Shown here piece after piece: positions 35,089 through 44,106 of a stretch of DNA of 64,000 nucleotides. Within the stretch, counting starts at the first letter, position 1. Each line of letters starts with the position of its first letter. Below the pieces are notes generated by a model. It made no database searches, was not told the DNA's origin, and saw only the letters and a program-made list of their open reading frames with translations. The DNA is from an uncultured Methylopila sp. Lineage in GTDB: Bacteria; Pseudomonadota; Alphaproteobacteria; Rhizobiales; Methylopilaceae. Both the position numbers and the translations under genes were made by a program. Location: NCBI GenBank assembly GCA_902168115.1, contig CABHPB010000148.1:1-64000 (forward strand). The letters run 5' to 3'.

Positions 35089-36647
35089 GCGGCGGCCTCG
35101 CCGGGCCCCAGATGGCGCCGGTACCATTCGGCGAGTTTCGCGAGGTCCGGATGGGCGAGGTTCGCCTCGAGACTCCGCCGCACCCGCGGGATGTGCGCGA
35201 GATAGGCCGGCTTGCCGTCGCGCTTGGACAGGCGGACGAAGATGCCGAGGATCTTGGTCGCGCGCTGGGCGCCGAGCGTGGCGTAGGCCCGTGCGAAGTC
35301 GCGCGGCTCGAAGGTCGGGTCGACCTTGCGGCGCGCCGCGAGGTAACGTGCCGCGAGCGCCATCTCGAGCCCGTCGGGCATGTCGACGCGCGCGTCCTGC
35401 AGCAGCGAGACGACGTCATAGGCGGGCGGGCCCATCACCGCGTCCTGGAAGTCCAGCAGCCCGACGCGCTGGACGCCCTCGCGGCCGTCGCGCCAGGTCA
35501 GGTTCGGCGAATGGTAGTCGCGCAGCGTCCAGGTCAGCGGCGCGGCGAGCACGGGCGCGAGCGCTTCCGCCCAGAGCGCGTGGAAGGCGGCGCGCGCCTC
35601 GGGATCGGGCGTGACGCCCGAGACGCTCGGGATGTACCAGTCGCAGATCAGGTCGCATTCGGTGAGGAACGCCGCAGTGTCGTAGGCCGGCAGGCGATAG
35701 ACCTCGGAACCGGCCGGCGTCTCTGCCGGGACGGCGCGCGAATGCAGGTCCGCGAGCACGTCGGTCGCCGCCTCGTAGCGCGCCGCCATCGGCACGCCGA
35801 GCGCCACCACCGGCTCGACGCCGAGGTCCTCGACCAGCAGGAAGCCGGCCTTCAGGTCGGAGGAATAGATTTCCGGCGCGCCGTAACCGAGCGCGCGCAG
35901 CCCGTCTGCAATCGCGACGAAGGGTTTTGCATCGAGCGCGAGCCTGGCGAGCTCCGAATAGCTCTTTCCATCCTTCACGACCGGGCCGGCCGTGCGGGGA
36001 GGCGTGTCCATCAGGATCGCGCTCTGGCCGCCCTTCGTGAGGCGCTCGTACTGGCGCGTGGAGGCGTCGCCCTGGATGTGCTCGCGCGTGGCCTCGCCCC
36101 AGCCGGAGGCGTCGAGGAAGGACTTGGCGTCCCTGAGGCGCGCGAGCCGCGGCGCGGCGTGGCCGTGGCCGACGAGCCGTGCGCGGCGTGCGCCCGGATC
36201 CTCTGCGAGCGAGAGCGTGATCTCCAGCCGGTCCGGCGGCAGCACGGCGCCGAGCCGGTCGGGCCATTCCACAAGGACGATGGCGTCGTCGCCGGCCTCG
36301 TCCCAGCCGAGCTCCTCGAGCTCGTCCGGGCCGCTCAGGCGATAGAGGTCGGCGTGGACGATCATCCCGCGCGGCGTCTCGTAGGTCTGCAGCAGGGTGA
36401 AGGTCGGGCTCGGCGCCTCGAGCGCCTCGTCGCCGGCCCGCGCCCGGATCAGCGCCCGCGCGAAGGTGGTCTTGCCGACGCCGAGGTCGCCGCCGAGGGT
36501 GACGAGGTCGCCCGGCTTCAGCGCCCGCGACACCAGCGCGGCGAGCGCGAGCGTCGCCGCCTCGTCGCCAAGGTCGAGCTCCCAGACCGCCTGTTCGGAT
36601 CCGGCCGCCGGCCGGTCTGTGGCGCCGCTCGCGGCAGATGTGCTCAT
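35085..36647 (-). CDS. Fusion of TsaE (t6A synthesis ATPase) and AmgK-type sugar kinase
   Basis: A 520-residue two-domain protein. Residues about 20-155 are TsaE, the ATPase needed with TsaB and TsaD to make threonylcarbamoyl-adenosine 37 in tRNA; its P-loop is GGDLGVGKTTFARAL, then the switch HADLYRL and VLVEWPDR. Residues about 180-515 are an aminoglycoside-phosphotransferase fold with GDASTRQYERL, the catalytic loop LRDYHSPNLTW and the metal-binding GLLDFQDAVMGPPAYDVVSLLQD, corresponding to AmgK, the anomeric MurNAc/GlcNAc kinase. The fusion is widespread in Hyphomicrobiales. The ATG overlaps the divL stop (TGATG), and the stop overlaps murU. Confidence 0.88.
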   Translation of the reverse strand: MSTSAASGATDRPAAGSEQAVWELDLGDEAATLALAALVSRALKPGDLVTLGGDLGVGKTTFARALIRARAGDEALEAPSPTFTLLQTYETPRGMIVHADLYRLSGPDELEELGWDEAGDDAIVLVEWPDRLGAVLPPDRLEITLSLAEDPGARRARLVGHGHAAPRLARLRDAKSFLDASGWGEATREHIQGDASTRQYERLTKGGQSAILMDTPPRTAGPVVKDGKSYSELARLALDAKPFVAIADGLRALGYGAPEIYSSDLKAGFLLVEDLGVEPVVALGVPMAARYEAATDVLADLHSRAVPAETPAGSEVYRLPAYDTAAFLTECDLICDWYIPSVSGVTPDPEARAAFHALWAEALAPVLAAPLTWTLRDYHSPNLTWRDGREGVQRVGLLDFQDAVMGPPAYDVVSLLQDARVDMPDGLEMALAARYLAARRKVDPTFEPRDFARAYATLGAQRATKILGIFVRLSKRDGKPAYLAHIPRVRRSLEANLAHPDLAKLAEWYRRHLGPGEAAA

Positions 36648-39133
36648 CACGCGCTCTTAAACTCGGAACTCCGGGGCTCCGCGCCCCTCGACCCCGCATC
36701 GCCGATCGGCCGGGGGCCGATGGGGAAGCGGCATGTGACGACCGTGCCTTCGCCGGGCGTCGACTGCAAGGACACCGCGCCGCCGTGAAGCTCGACGATC
36801 GACTTCACCAGCGGCAGGCCGAGCCCGACCCCGCCGTGGCGCGCGCCGCCGGACCGGCTCTCGAACCGGTCGAACACGCGGGCGATGACTTCCGGCGGGA
36901 TGCCGGTCCCCTCGTCGGCCACGCGGAACGCGATGGCGTCGCCGTCGCGCTGGGCGCTGACCCTGACCGCGACGCCCGGTTTCGAGAAGCGGATGGCGTT
37001 TGACAGCAGGTGGAACAGCACCTGCCGGACGCGCTTGGCGTCGCCCTCGAAGGCGCCGGCGTTCGACGCGACTTCGATCTGGAGGCCAAGGCCCGCCTCG
37101 GCGAGGCGGTCGCGCACGCCCTCCGCCGCCGCCTCGATCGCCGCGCGCGGGTCGACCGTGGAGCGCTCCAGCTCCATGGCGCCGGCGTCGATGGTCTGCA
37201 GGTCGAGGATATCGTTGATGATCGCGAGCACCGCCGAGGCCGAGGTCACGATGTGGTCGACATATTCTTTCTGCTTCGGCGAGAGCTCGCCGACGCGCGG
37301 GTCGCCGAGCAGCTGGCCGAAGCCGATCGTGTTGGTGAGCGGCGAACGCAGCTCGTAGGACACGTTGCGGACGAAATCGGCCTTCAGCCGGTCGGCGGCC
37401 TCCAGCGCCTCGGCGCGGTCCCGCTGGGCGCGCTCGCGGTTCACGCTGTCGGTGACGTTGGTGAAGGTGAGCAGCGTGCCGCCGTCCGGCAGCGGCAGGA
37501 TCACGACGTCGACGATCTCGCCGCCGTCGAGGTCGATGCGCATGGCGACGCGGCGGCGCTCCTCGGGCATCGCCGTAAGGGCGAGGCGCAGCCGGTTCCA
37601 GAGTTCGGCGTCCGGGTGGCGCGAGCCGCAGGCGGACAGGATCGTCTCGGCGTGCGGCCGGTCCTTGAGCGCGTCCGGCGAAATCCGCCACAACGCCTCG
37701 AAGGCCGGATTGTGCAGCCGCAGCCGGCCGTCGGAGCCGAACACGGCAACCGCCTCGTTGAGATGGTCGATGGTCTCGCTCTGCACCCGGGCCAGCGCGT
37801 TGAAGCGGCTTTCGAGCGCGAGCCGCTCGGTGACGTCGTCGAAGAGCTGGGTCACGCCGCCTTCGGGGTTCGGCGTGATGACCACGCGCAGCGTCCTGCG
37901 GTCAGGCAGGTGCCACCAGAGCTCGCGCGGCTCGATCGACTGATAGGCCTCGCGCAGCTGCGCCTTCCAGGTGCGGAAGTCGACCTCCTCGGGCAGCTTC
38001 CGCTCGGCGCGCAGGCGATCGAGGATCGCGCTGTCGGTCGGCGCGCCGTCGAGGAAGGCGGGATCGAGCGCCCACAGCTGGGCGTAGGCCTGGTTGTGGA
38101 AGGCGAGGACGCCGTCCCGGCCGAAGATCGCGACGGCGGTCGCGAGAAGGTCGAGCGTGCGGCGGTGCGCCGCCATCTGCCGCGACAGGCCGGCGCGCAC
38201 GTCCTCGAGGTCGGAGACGTCCGTCGCGATCGCGGCGGAGCCCGCGGGCGAGGGGGTCTCCACGACGTCGAAGACGCGCCGCGTCCCGGCGAACACCGCC
38301 GGCGCACGCTTGCGGAAGACGTGGCCGGCCTCGACCGCGCGGCGCGCCGCGGCGCGGTCGCCTTCATCGAGGAACTCCGCGCCGCGCGCGACGGCCGCGA
38401 GCCCGTCGCTGGCCTCGACGGCGCGGGCGTAGGCTTCGTTGGCAAAGACCAGCCGGCCGCGCTCGTCGCGCTGCCAGACCGGCTGGACCAGGGTCTCGAC
38501 CAGAGCGGTCACGCGGCCGAGCGCGGCCTTGAGCCCGGCGTTCTCGGCCCCGAGCTCGGCGTTGGCGAGCTTTTCGCCGGTGACGTCTCGAAGCCTCAGG
38601 CGGACGGAGGCGCCGATCGGCCGGCCGTCGGCCTCGATATGGGCCCCGTCGGCCGCTCGCAGCATCAGGCGGAACGGCTCGCCGCGTTCGCGGAGCGCCG
38701 CGAGCCGCTCCTCCAGCGCGTGGGCCAGCGGCGCGTCGAGCCAGGCGCCGAAGGCCAGCAACCGCCGGCCCGCGGGCAGGCCCGGAAGCAGCGACGGCTC
38801 CCCGACGATCTCGGGGTCGGAGGCGCCGGCGTTCCAGGTGATCGTGACGCGGTCTTCGGCGGCGAGTTCGGACTCGGCGCGGTCGAGCCGCACGCCGGCG
38901 TCGCGCAGCCGGTCCGAGAGCTCCGCCGAGGTCTCGGCGTGCCGCCGGCGCGCTCTCAAGAGGGCGATGGAACTGGCCACCGCGACGAAGATCGCGCCAA
39001 GGAAGAGCGACAGGGCCGCGGTCTCGGACGCGCCGAGGCTCGCGGCCCTTGCGGGTCCCGCCGGCAGCAGCGCGCATCCGGCCGCGATGAAGGCCGTGGC
39101 TGACGCGGCGCGCGACCGCGAAGGTTCCGACAT
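36647..39133 (-). CDS. divL: DivL-type PAS sensor pseudo-histidine-kinase with tyrosine in the H-box
   Basis: An 828-residue membrane-bound sensor. N-terminal hydrophobic segments (ATAFIAAGCALLPAGPARA and LSLFLGAIFVAVASSIALLRA) are followed by several PAS-like domains (LVFANEAYARAVEASDG; VLAFHNQAYAQLWALDP; LRLHNPAFEALWRISPD). Then come a dimerisation-phosphotransfer helix and a full ATPase domain (LSNAIRFS, DEGTGIPPEV, GVGLGLPLVKSIV). The phosphoacceptor position reads NVSYELRSPLT: Tyr593 replaces histidine, the hallmark of DivL, which controls the CckA-CtrA cell-cycle relay in Caulobacter. The ATG at 39133 is chosen; the frame is open further upstream. Confidence 0.87.
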   Translation of the reverse strand: MSEPSRSRAASATAFIAAGCALLPAGPARAASLGASETAALSLFLGAIFVAVASSIALLRARRRHAETSAELSDRLRDAGVRLDRAESELAAEDRVTITWNAGASDPEIVGEPSLLPGLPAGRRLLAFGAWLDAPLAHALEERLAALRERGEPFRLMLRAADGAHIEADGRPIGASVRLRLRDVTGEKLANAELGAENAGLKAALGRVTALVETLVQPVWQRDERGRLVFANEAYARAVEASDGLAAVARGAEFLDEGDRAAARRAVEAGHVFRKRAPAVFAGTRRVFDVVETPSPAGSAAIATDVSDLEDVRAGLSRQMAAHRRTLDLLATAVAIFGRDGVLAFHNQAYAQLWALDPAFLDGAPTDSAILDRLRAERKLPEEVDFRTWKAQLREAYQSIEPRELWWHLPDRRTLRVVITPNPEGGVTQLFDDVTERLALESRFNALARVQSETIDHLNEAVAVFGSDGRLRLHNPAFEALWRISPDALKDRPHAETILSACGSRHPDAELWNRLRLALTAMPEERRRVAMRIDLDGGEIVDVVILPLPDGGTLLTFTNVTDSVNRERAQRDRAEALEAADRLKADFVRNVSYELRSPLTNTIGFGQLLGDPRVGELSPKQKEYVDHIVTSASAVLAIINDILDLQTIDAGAMELERSTVDPRAAIEAAAEGVRDRLAEAGLGLQIEVASNAGAFEGDAKRVRQVLFHLLSNAIRFSKPGVAVRVSAQRDGDAIAFRVADEGTGIPPEVIARVFDRFESRSGGARHGGVGLGLPLVKSIVELHGGAVSLQSTPGEGTVVTCRFPIGPRPIGDAGSRGAEPRSSEFKSA

Positions 39134-39295
39134 TCCGCAGAAGCCCCCGACGAAGACGGACGCGGGCTCGCCGCATCCATGCGCGGTTCGTCGCCGCTGT
39201 CGCGCGCCCCGCCTCGAATCACCCGGACGATACCGCGAAGCCGAGTCGGTCCCTATGTCCGGAAAGCCGCGAGACCCGAAATTCACCGCCGCAAC

Positions 39296-39325
39296 GAAAA
39301 ACGCGCCCGGCTGGGCCGGGCGCGT
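39296..39325 (-). terminator. Intrinsic terminator of ahcY
   Basis: On the minus strand ACGCGCCCGGC pairs perfectly with GCCGGGCGCGT around CCA (39301-39325), followed by TTTTCG. It lies 26 bases after the ahcY stop and separates ahcY from divL. Confidence 0.88.
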
Positions 39326-39350
39326 CGCGTCGTCGGAGCCGTCTTCTGGC

Positions 39351-40787
39351 TCAGTAGCGGTAGGTCTCGGGCTTGAACGGGCCGGCCTGCGGCACGCCGA
39401 TATAGGCGGACTGCTTGTCGGAGAGCTTGGAGAGCTTCACGCCGATCTTGCCGAGGTGCAGCGCCGCGACCTTCTCGTCGAGGGTCTTGGGCAGCACGTA
39501 GACCTGCTTCTCGTACTTGCCGTCCTTGTTGTTCGCCCAGAGCTCGATCTGCGCGAGCGTCTGGTTGGTGAACGAGGCGGACATCACGAAGGACGGGTGG
39601 CCGGTCGCGTTGCCGAGGTTCACGAGACGGCCCTCGGACAGCACGATGATCTTCTTGCCGTCGGGGAACTCGACCTCGTCGACCTGCGGCTTGATGTTGT
39701 CCCACTTGAAGTTCTTCAGCGCGCCGATCTGGATCTCGCTGTCGAAGTGGCCGATGTTGCAGACGATCGCCCGGTCCTTCATGTCGCGCATGTGGTCGAC
39801 GGTGATGACGTCGACGTTGCCGGTCGCGGTCACGAAGATGTCGGCGCGCTTGGTCGCCTCTTCCATCGTGACGACCTCGTAGCCTTCCATCGCCGCCTGC
39901 AGGGCGCAGATCGGATCGACTTCCGAGACGAGCACGCGGCAGCCGGCCTGGCGCAGCGAGGCGGCCGAGCCCTTGCCGACGTCGCCGAAGCCCGCGACCA
40001 TCGCGACCTTGCCGGACATCATGACGTCGGTGCCGCGGCGGATCGCGTCCACCAGCGACTCGCGGCAGCCGTAGAGGTTGTCGAACTTCGACTTGGTGAC
40101 GCTGTCGTTGACGTTGATCGCCGGGAACAGCAGCTGGCCCTTCTTGGCGAACTCGTACAGGCGATGCACGCCCGTCGTGGTCTCTTCGGTCACGCCCTGG
40201 ATGGCGTCGGCGTTCTTCGTGTACCAGCCCGGATGGGTCTTGAGGCGCGACTTGATCGCGGCGAAGAGGATCTCTTCTTCCTCATTGGTGGCGCCTTCGA
40301 GAAAGGCGACGTCGCCGGCTTCCGCGCGCTTGCCAAGGTGCAGCAGCAGGGTCGCGTCGCCGCCGTCGTCGAGGATCATGTTCGGGGTGCCGCCGTCGGC
40401 CCACTCGAAGATGCGGTGCGTGTACTCCCAGTACTCCGTCAGCGTCTCGCCCTTGACGGCGAACACCGGCGTGCCGTTCGCGGCGATCGCGGCGGCGGCG
40501 TGGTCCTGGGTCGAATAGATGTTGCACGAGGCCCAGCGGACGTCGGCGCCAAGCGCCTTCAGCGTCTCGATCAGCATCGCGGTCTGGATCGTCATGTGCA
40601 GCGAGCCGGCGATGCGCGCGCCCTTGAGCGGCTGCGACGGGCCGAACTCGGCGCGGCAGGACATCAGGCCCGGCATCTCGGTCTCGGCGATCGCGAGTTC
40701 CTTGCGGCCCCAGTCGGCGAGGCCGATGTCCTTGATGACGTAGTCGGTTGCGGGGGTCTGCTTGAGGGCGGCGCTGGAAGCGGTCAT
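39351..40787 (-). CDS. ahcY: Adenosylhomocysteinase
   Basis: A 478-residue NAD-dependent enzyme that splits S-adenosylhomocysteine into homocysteine and adenosine, clearing the product of methyltransferases. Signatures: [53 protein letters not shown], the NAD-binding [21 protein letters not shown], and the C-terminal [11 protein letters not shown] and KPETYRY. The roughly 40-residue insert around [20 protein letters not shown] is typical of bacterial forms. ATG 40787 gives MTASSAAL; the frame is open upstream. A perfect operator-like repeat lies about 100 bases upstream. Confidence 0.97.
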   Translation of the reverse strand: MTASSAALKQTPATDYVIKDIGLADWGRKELAIAETEMPGLMSCRAEFGPSQPLKGARIAGSLHMTIQTAMLIETLKALGADVRWASCNIYSTQDHAAAAIAANGTPVFAVKGETLTEYWEYTHRIFEWADGGTPNMILDDGGDATLLLHLGKRAEAGDVAFLEGATNEEEEILFAAIKSRLKTHPGWYTKNADAIQGVTEETTTGVHRLYEFAKKGQLLFPAINVNDSVTKSKFDNLYGCRESLVDAIRRGTDVMMSGKVAMVAGFGDVGKGSAASLRQAGCRVLVSEVDPICALQAAMEGYEVVTMEEATKRADIFVTATGNVDVITVDHMRDMKDRAIVCNIGHFDSEIQIGALKNFKWDNIKPQVDEVEFPDGKKIIVLSEGRLVNLGNATGHPSFVMSASFTNQTLAQIELWANNKDGKYEKQVYVLPKTLDEKVAALHLGKIGVKLSKLSDKQSAYIGVPQAGPFKPETYRY

Positions 40788-40885
40788 CTGACGGCTGATC
40801 CCTTGCTGTGGAACGGAGCGGCGCGCCGGCGCGTGTGGCGGCGCTGCCTTGGCGATGTCCGTAGCACGCGGGCGTTCTGCCTGCA

Positions 40886-40909
40886 ATAAAGATATAAAGA
40901 AGTCTTTAT
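40886..40909 (-). promoter_or_regulatory. Operator-like inverted repeat upstream of ahcY (SahR/ArsR-type candidate)
   Basis: ATAAAGA-AG-TCTTTAT (40894-40909) is a perfect inverted repeat, with an additional half-site ATAAAGA at 40886-40892. ArsR-family regulators that respond to S-adenosylhomocysteine (SahR) bind sites of this form upstream of methionine-cycle genes including ahcY. The regulator gene is not in the window. Confidence 0.65.
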
Positions 40910-40929
40910 GTCGTTTTTGTCGCGCGCGC

Positions 40930-41382
40930 TCAGCGCCGAGCGACCATAGCGAAGATCGACGGGCCGGGCGGCTCCGCTTCCGCCAGCGAGGTCGGGCCGT
41001 CGCGCCCGCGCGCGGCTTCCGTCGAGGCGTAGGCGGTCGCGCCGCCGCCGACCGCGGTGAACCGCCCGAAGGCCCAGGCGACGCGGGCCTCGACGCCCGA
41101 CAGGCGATCGCCGGCCGGCGGCGGATCGATCGCTGCCCGTCGCAGCCGCTCGAGGTCCGCCCGCGTCGCGGCGGCGACCGCCTCCGCGGTCAGGCGGGGC
41201 GCATGGGCGACGTCGTCGAACACATAGGCGTCGTCATGCGGCGTGGCCGCGGCGCCGTCGGACCAGGGATCGGGCTGGATGACGGAGGGCTCGGGCCCGA
41301 TCGGCCACGCATGCGGCTCGGCCGCGACCGCCGCGCCGGCGCTGAGCCAGGCGACGAGCATGGCGGCCAGGATGCGCGTCAC
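40930..41382 (-). CDS. Small exported protein of unknown function
   Basis: A 150-residue protein starting with a signal peptide ([23 protein letters not shown], cleavage after AAA or AVAA). The mature part is rich in Ala, Pro and Asp, with no known domain; there is a helix around [20 protein letters not shown] and a segment [22 protein letters not shown]. The start is a GTG at 41382; an internal ATG at 41361 would shorten the signal. It lies upstream of ahcY on the same strand, with the ahcY operator just after its stop, so the two are probably separate units. Confidence 0.55.
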   Translation of the reverse strand: MTRILAAMLVAWLSAGAAVAAEPHAWPIGPEPSVIQPDPWSDGAAATPHDDAYVFDDVAHAPRLTAEAVAAATRADLERLRRAAIDPPPAGDRLSGVEARVAWAFGRFTAVGGGATAYASTEAARGRDGPTSLAEAEPPGPSIFAMVARR

Positions 41383-41637
41383 GCAGTCGAATCCGGGGGG
41401 AGCATCGTCATCGTTCGCCCTTTCTATGCCGAACCGTTCCGCAGACCGAGCCGGAAAGGACCCGGGGCGACGGTTCGACGCGACCGTTGCCGATCCGCCG
41501 CATCCGGGTCACGCCGAGGCGCCGAGAACGTGACCGGATTGGTATGAACTCGGGGCGACGAGGCGATGACAAATGAGGGTGCAGCCACCATCTTCCGCGC
41601 GATCCGCCGAGAGCGGAGCCAGATCACAAGGCCCTCC

Positions 41638-42747
41638 ATGACGCCCGTTCCCTTCGTCCGACGCGCCCTGTCCGTCCTTGCGGCCGCCATGCTGGTCGCG
41701 ACGACCTTCGCGCCCGTGGACGCCGACGCACGCGCCGGCAAGGGCGGCAGCTTCGGCAGCCGCGGCTCGCGCACGTTCGACGCGCCGCCTCCGACGGCGA
41801 CGGCGCCGGGAGCGCAGCAGATGCAGCGCTCCACGACCCAGCCGGGCTTCGGCAATTCCTCGCCCTCGACGGCCGCCCCGCGTCCGGCGGCGCGCAGCGG
41901 CGGCCTGTTCGGCGGCGGCCTGATGGGCGGCATCATGGGCGGGCTGCTCGGCGCCGGCCTGTTCGGCCTGCTGTCCGGCAGCGGCTTCCTCGGCGGGCTC
42001 GGCTCGCTCGCCGGCCTGATCGGTCTGCTGATCCAGGTCGCGCTGGTCGTGATCGTCGTGCGCTTCGCGCTTAACTGGTTCCGGAACCGCCAGCAGGGCG
42101 GCTCCTCCTCGCCGTCGTCCTATCCGGCGCCGGCGGGGGCCGGCGCCGGTGGCCGTTCGCCCTACCAGCCGGCGCAGCCGGCTCCGGCGAGCGTCAACGC
42201 TGACCGCTTCGACTATCCCGGCCGCGGCAGCGTTCCGCCGGCCGGCGGTTCCTACGGCGCCGGCCAGTATGGCGGTCAGGACAGCCGGCCGCCTTCGGGC
42301 GAGGTGACGATCGACGCTTCCGATTACGAGGCGTTCGAGCGGATGCTGAAGGACGTTCAGGACGCCTGGAGCCGTCAGGATCTCGGCACTCTCCACAGGC
42401 TTGCGACGCCGGAGATGTCGCAGATGTTCGCCGACGACCTCGCCGAGCTGTCGCGCGACGGCGTCGTCAACCGGGTCAGCGACGTGCGCCTGCTGCAGGG
42501 CGACCTCGCCGAGGCGTGGAGCGAGAACGGCGAGGATTACGCCACCGTCGCCATGCGCTACGCCCTGATCGACGTCACCGAGGACGCGCGCACGCGCCAG
42601 ATCGTCGACGGCGATCCCAACCGCCCGACCGAGGCGACGGAACTGTGGACCTTCGTGCGCCCGAGCGTCGGCGGCGAATGGCGGCTCTCCGCCGTCCAGC
42701 AGTCCGAGGAGCAGAAAAAGGGGATGTTCGGCGGCCTGTTCGGCTGA
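41638..42747 (+). CDS. Tim44-like domain membrane protein
   Basis: A 369-residue protein. A signal-like N-terminus (ALSVLAAAMLVATTFAPVDADA) is followed by a Gly/Ser/Pro-rich stretch, a glycine-rich hydrophobic block (GGLMGGIMGGLLGAGLFGLLSG), a second helix (LLIQVALVVIVVRFALNWF) and a C-terminal Tim44-like domain (DYEAFERMLKDVQDAWSRQDLGTLHRLATPEM through the end). In bacteria such proteins are membrane-linked and their role is unresolved; the mitochondrial relative tethers the import motor. ATG 41638 is preferred over the in-frame start at 41566. A strong terminator follows. Confidence 0.83.
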   Translation: MTPVPFVRRALSVLAAAMLVATTFAPVDADARAGKGGSFGSRGSRTFDAPPPTATAPGAQQMQRSTTQPGFGNSSPSTAAPRPAARSGGLFGGGLMGGIMGGLLGAGLFGLLSGSGFLGGLGSLAGLIGLLIQVALVVIVVRFALNWFRNRQQGGSSSPSSYPAPAGAGAGGRSPYQPAQPAPASVNADRFDYPGRGSVPPAGGSYGAGQYGGQDSRPPSGEVTIDASDYEAFERMLKDVQDAWSRQDLGTLHRLATPEMSQMFADDLAELSRDGVVNRVSDVRLLQGDLAEAWSENGEDYATVAMRYALIDVTEDARTRQIVDGDPNRPTEATELWTFVRPSVGGEWRLSAVQQSEEQKKGMFGGLFG

Positions 42748-42775
42748 CGATCCCCACCGAACACCGCGTTCAGCT

Positions 42776-42808
42776 ACGCCCGGGCCCTGCGCCCGGGCGT
42801 TTTGTTTT
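42776..42808 (+). terminator. Intrinsic terminator of the Tim44-like gene
   Basis: ACGCCCGGGC (42776-42785) pairs perfectly with GCCCGGGCGT (42791-42800) around CCTGC, followed by TTTGTTTT. It sits between the convergent Tim44-like gene and ptsH. Confidence 0.88.
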
Positions 42809-42815
42809 CAGAAGG

Positions 42816-43112
42816 CTATTCTTCCTCGCCGAACCGGTCGGCGACGAGCGCGGCGAGCGCGTCGATCGCCTCCTGCGCGTCGCCTCCGGTGGCCTCCACC
42901 TGGATGGACGTGCCCTGGCCGGCCGCCAGCATCATCAGGCCCATGATCGAGGAGCCGCCGACGGTCTCGCCCGCGCGGCTCACGGTGATGCGGGAGCGGA
43001 ACCTCTCGACGGTCTGGACGAACTTGGCCGAGGCCCGCGCATGCAGGCCGCGTTTGTTGACGATCGGCAGCTCGCGGGAGACGACCGCGCCGTCGGCGTC
43101 GCTCAGCGTCAT
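42816..43112 (-). CDS. ptsH: Phosphocarrier protein HPr
   Basis: A 98-residue phosphotransfer protein. His24 in NKRGLHARASAKF is the site phosphorylated by enzyme I. Ser55 in GGSSIMGLMMLAAGQG corresponds to the regulatory serine phosphorylated by HprK. In alphaproteobacteria HPr works with EIIA(Man) in a regulatory chain without sugar permeases, sensing carbon and nitrogen status. The ATG overlaps the EIIA gene as ATGA. It is the last gene of chvI-chvG-hprK-EIIA-ptsH. Confidence 0.95.
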   Translation of the reverse strand: MTLSDADGAVVSRELPIVNKRGLHARASAKFVQTVERFRSRITVSRAGETVGGSSIMGLMMLAAGQGTSIQVEATGGDAQEAIDALAALVADRFGEEE

Positions 43113-43510
43113 CGGACGGAGAGGACCTGGCTCGCCACGTTGATGTATTTGCGCCCGGCCTCCTGGGCCTGGATCACCGCCGCGTCGAGCGGAAGGTTCG
43201 GCCGGACCGTCGCGAGCTTGATGAGCATCGGCAGGTTGATGCCGGCGATCACCTCGACCTTGCGGCCATCCATGCAGGAGATCGCGAGGTTGGAGGGCGT
43301 TCCGCCGAACATGTCGGTCAGCACGGCGACGCCGTCGCCCGAATCGACGTCGCGCACCGCAGCGATGATGTCGCCGCGCCGCAGCTCCATGTCGTCCTCG
43401 GGTTCGATCGTCACGGTCGCGATCTGCGTCTGCGGTCCGACGACGTGTTCGAGGGCGGCGCGAAACTCACAGGCGAGGCGCCCATGAGTGACGAGGACGA
43501 GGCCTATCAT
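43109..43510 (-). CDS. PTS EIIA component, mannose family
   Basis: A 133-residue cytosolic protein of the EIIA(Man)/ManX fold. The phosphorylated histidine is H9 in IGLVLVTHGRLACEF; the second conserved region is AVLTDMFGGTPSNLAI. There are no IIB, IIC or IID genes nearby, so it is a regulatory output of the truncated PTS rather than part of a sugar transporter. The ATG at 43510 overlaps the hprK stop by four bases, and its own stop overlaps ptsH. Confidence 0.94.
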   Translation of the reverse strand: MIGLVLVTHGRLACEFRAALEHVVGPQTQIATVTIEPEDDMELRRGDIIAAVRDVDSGDGVAVLTDMFGGTPSNLAISCMDGRKVEVIAGINLPMLIKLATVRPNLPLDAAVIQAQEAGRKYINVASQVLSVR

Positions 43511-44106
43511 TGAGTCTCCGCGCAAAACTCATTGCGCTCCGAGCGAGGCCCGTTTCGCGCTGCCCTTGCGCGGACGGGCTGGGATTTCGACGGGTTCCCC
43601 ATCGTAACTGTTATTTCTCCATCTTGTCGCCCGAACGCAAGGGCCGCGGCGCCACAGTCTGCGCGCGTCTCGATCGCGCGCAACGCGGCCATGACGAGGT
43701 CCGGAGCCTCGGAACAGCCGGCCGGCAGCGAGAGACGAGGCAGCGCCACCCCCTCTATCACGACGTCGGGATCGGCGGCGTCGGGCTCCGCGCCGGCGGC
43801 CGGGAGGAGATCGACGGCCAGCCTGACGACCGCCTGCGGAAGATAGGGGAGACGTTCGATGCCGACGCCGCGCCGCTCGATCAGACCGGCGATGGTGGCG
43901 GGGACCGAACCGACCAGGCGGCCATGCCGCGCCTCCAGCCTGACGCGGTCGTCCGCCACCAGCCGGCCGAAGCGGCCCTCGGCCGTCGCGCGCTCGATCA
44001 GGGCGAGCGTCAGGCTCGATTTGCCCGATCGCGACGCGCCCCGCACGATGATCCCGGCCTCGCCGACCACCAGGAGGTTGGCGTGGACCGTCGGCCGCAG
44101 GCTCAC
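43507..44106 (-). CDS. hprK: HPr kinase/phosphorylase, short alphaproteobacterial form
   Basis: A 199-residue protein that keeps only the catalytic domain of HprK and lacks the N-terminal half of the Gram-positive enzyme. The Walker A loop is GASRSGKS (residues 23-30) in GIIVRGASRSGKSSLTLAL; VADDRVRLEA and the signature near RRGVGIERLPYL follow. It phosphorylates the HPr serine and can reverse the reaction. A GTG at 44106 overlaps the chvG stop (GTGA). The C-terminus has a basic extension of about 30 residues beyond the usual domain. Confidence 0.92.
   Translation of the reverse strand: MSLRPTVHANLLVVGEAGIIVRGASRSGKSSLTLALIERATAEGRFGRLVADDRVRLEARHGRLVGSVPATIAGLIERRGVGIERLPYLPQAVVRLAVDLLPAAGAEPDAADPDVVIEGVALPRLSLPAGCSEAPDLVMAALRAIETRADCGAAALAFGRQDGEITVTMGNPSKSQPVRARAARNGPRSERNEFCAETQ

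Noticed and set aside
40788-40885. SAH or SAM-II riboswitch upstream of ahcY
   Set aside because: The leader shows no match I can recognise to those cores; the clear signal is the DNA inverted repeat further upstream.
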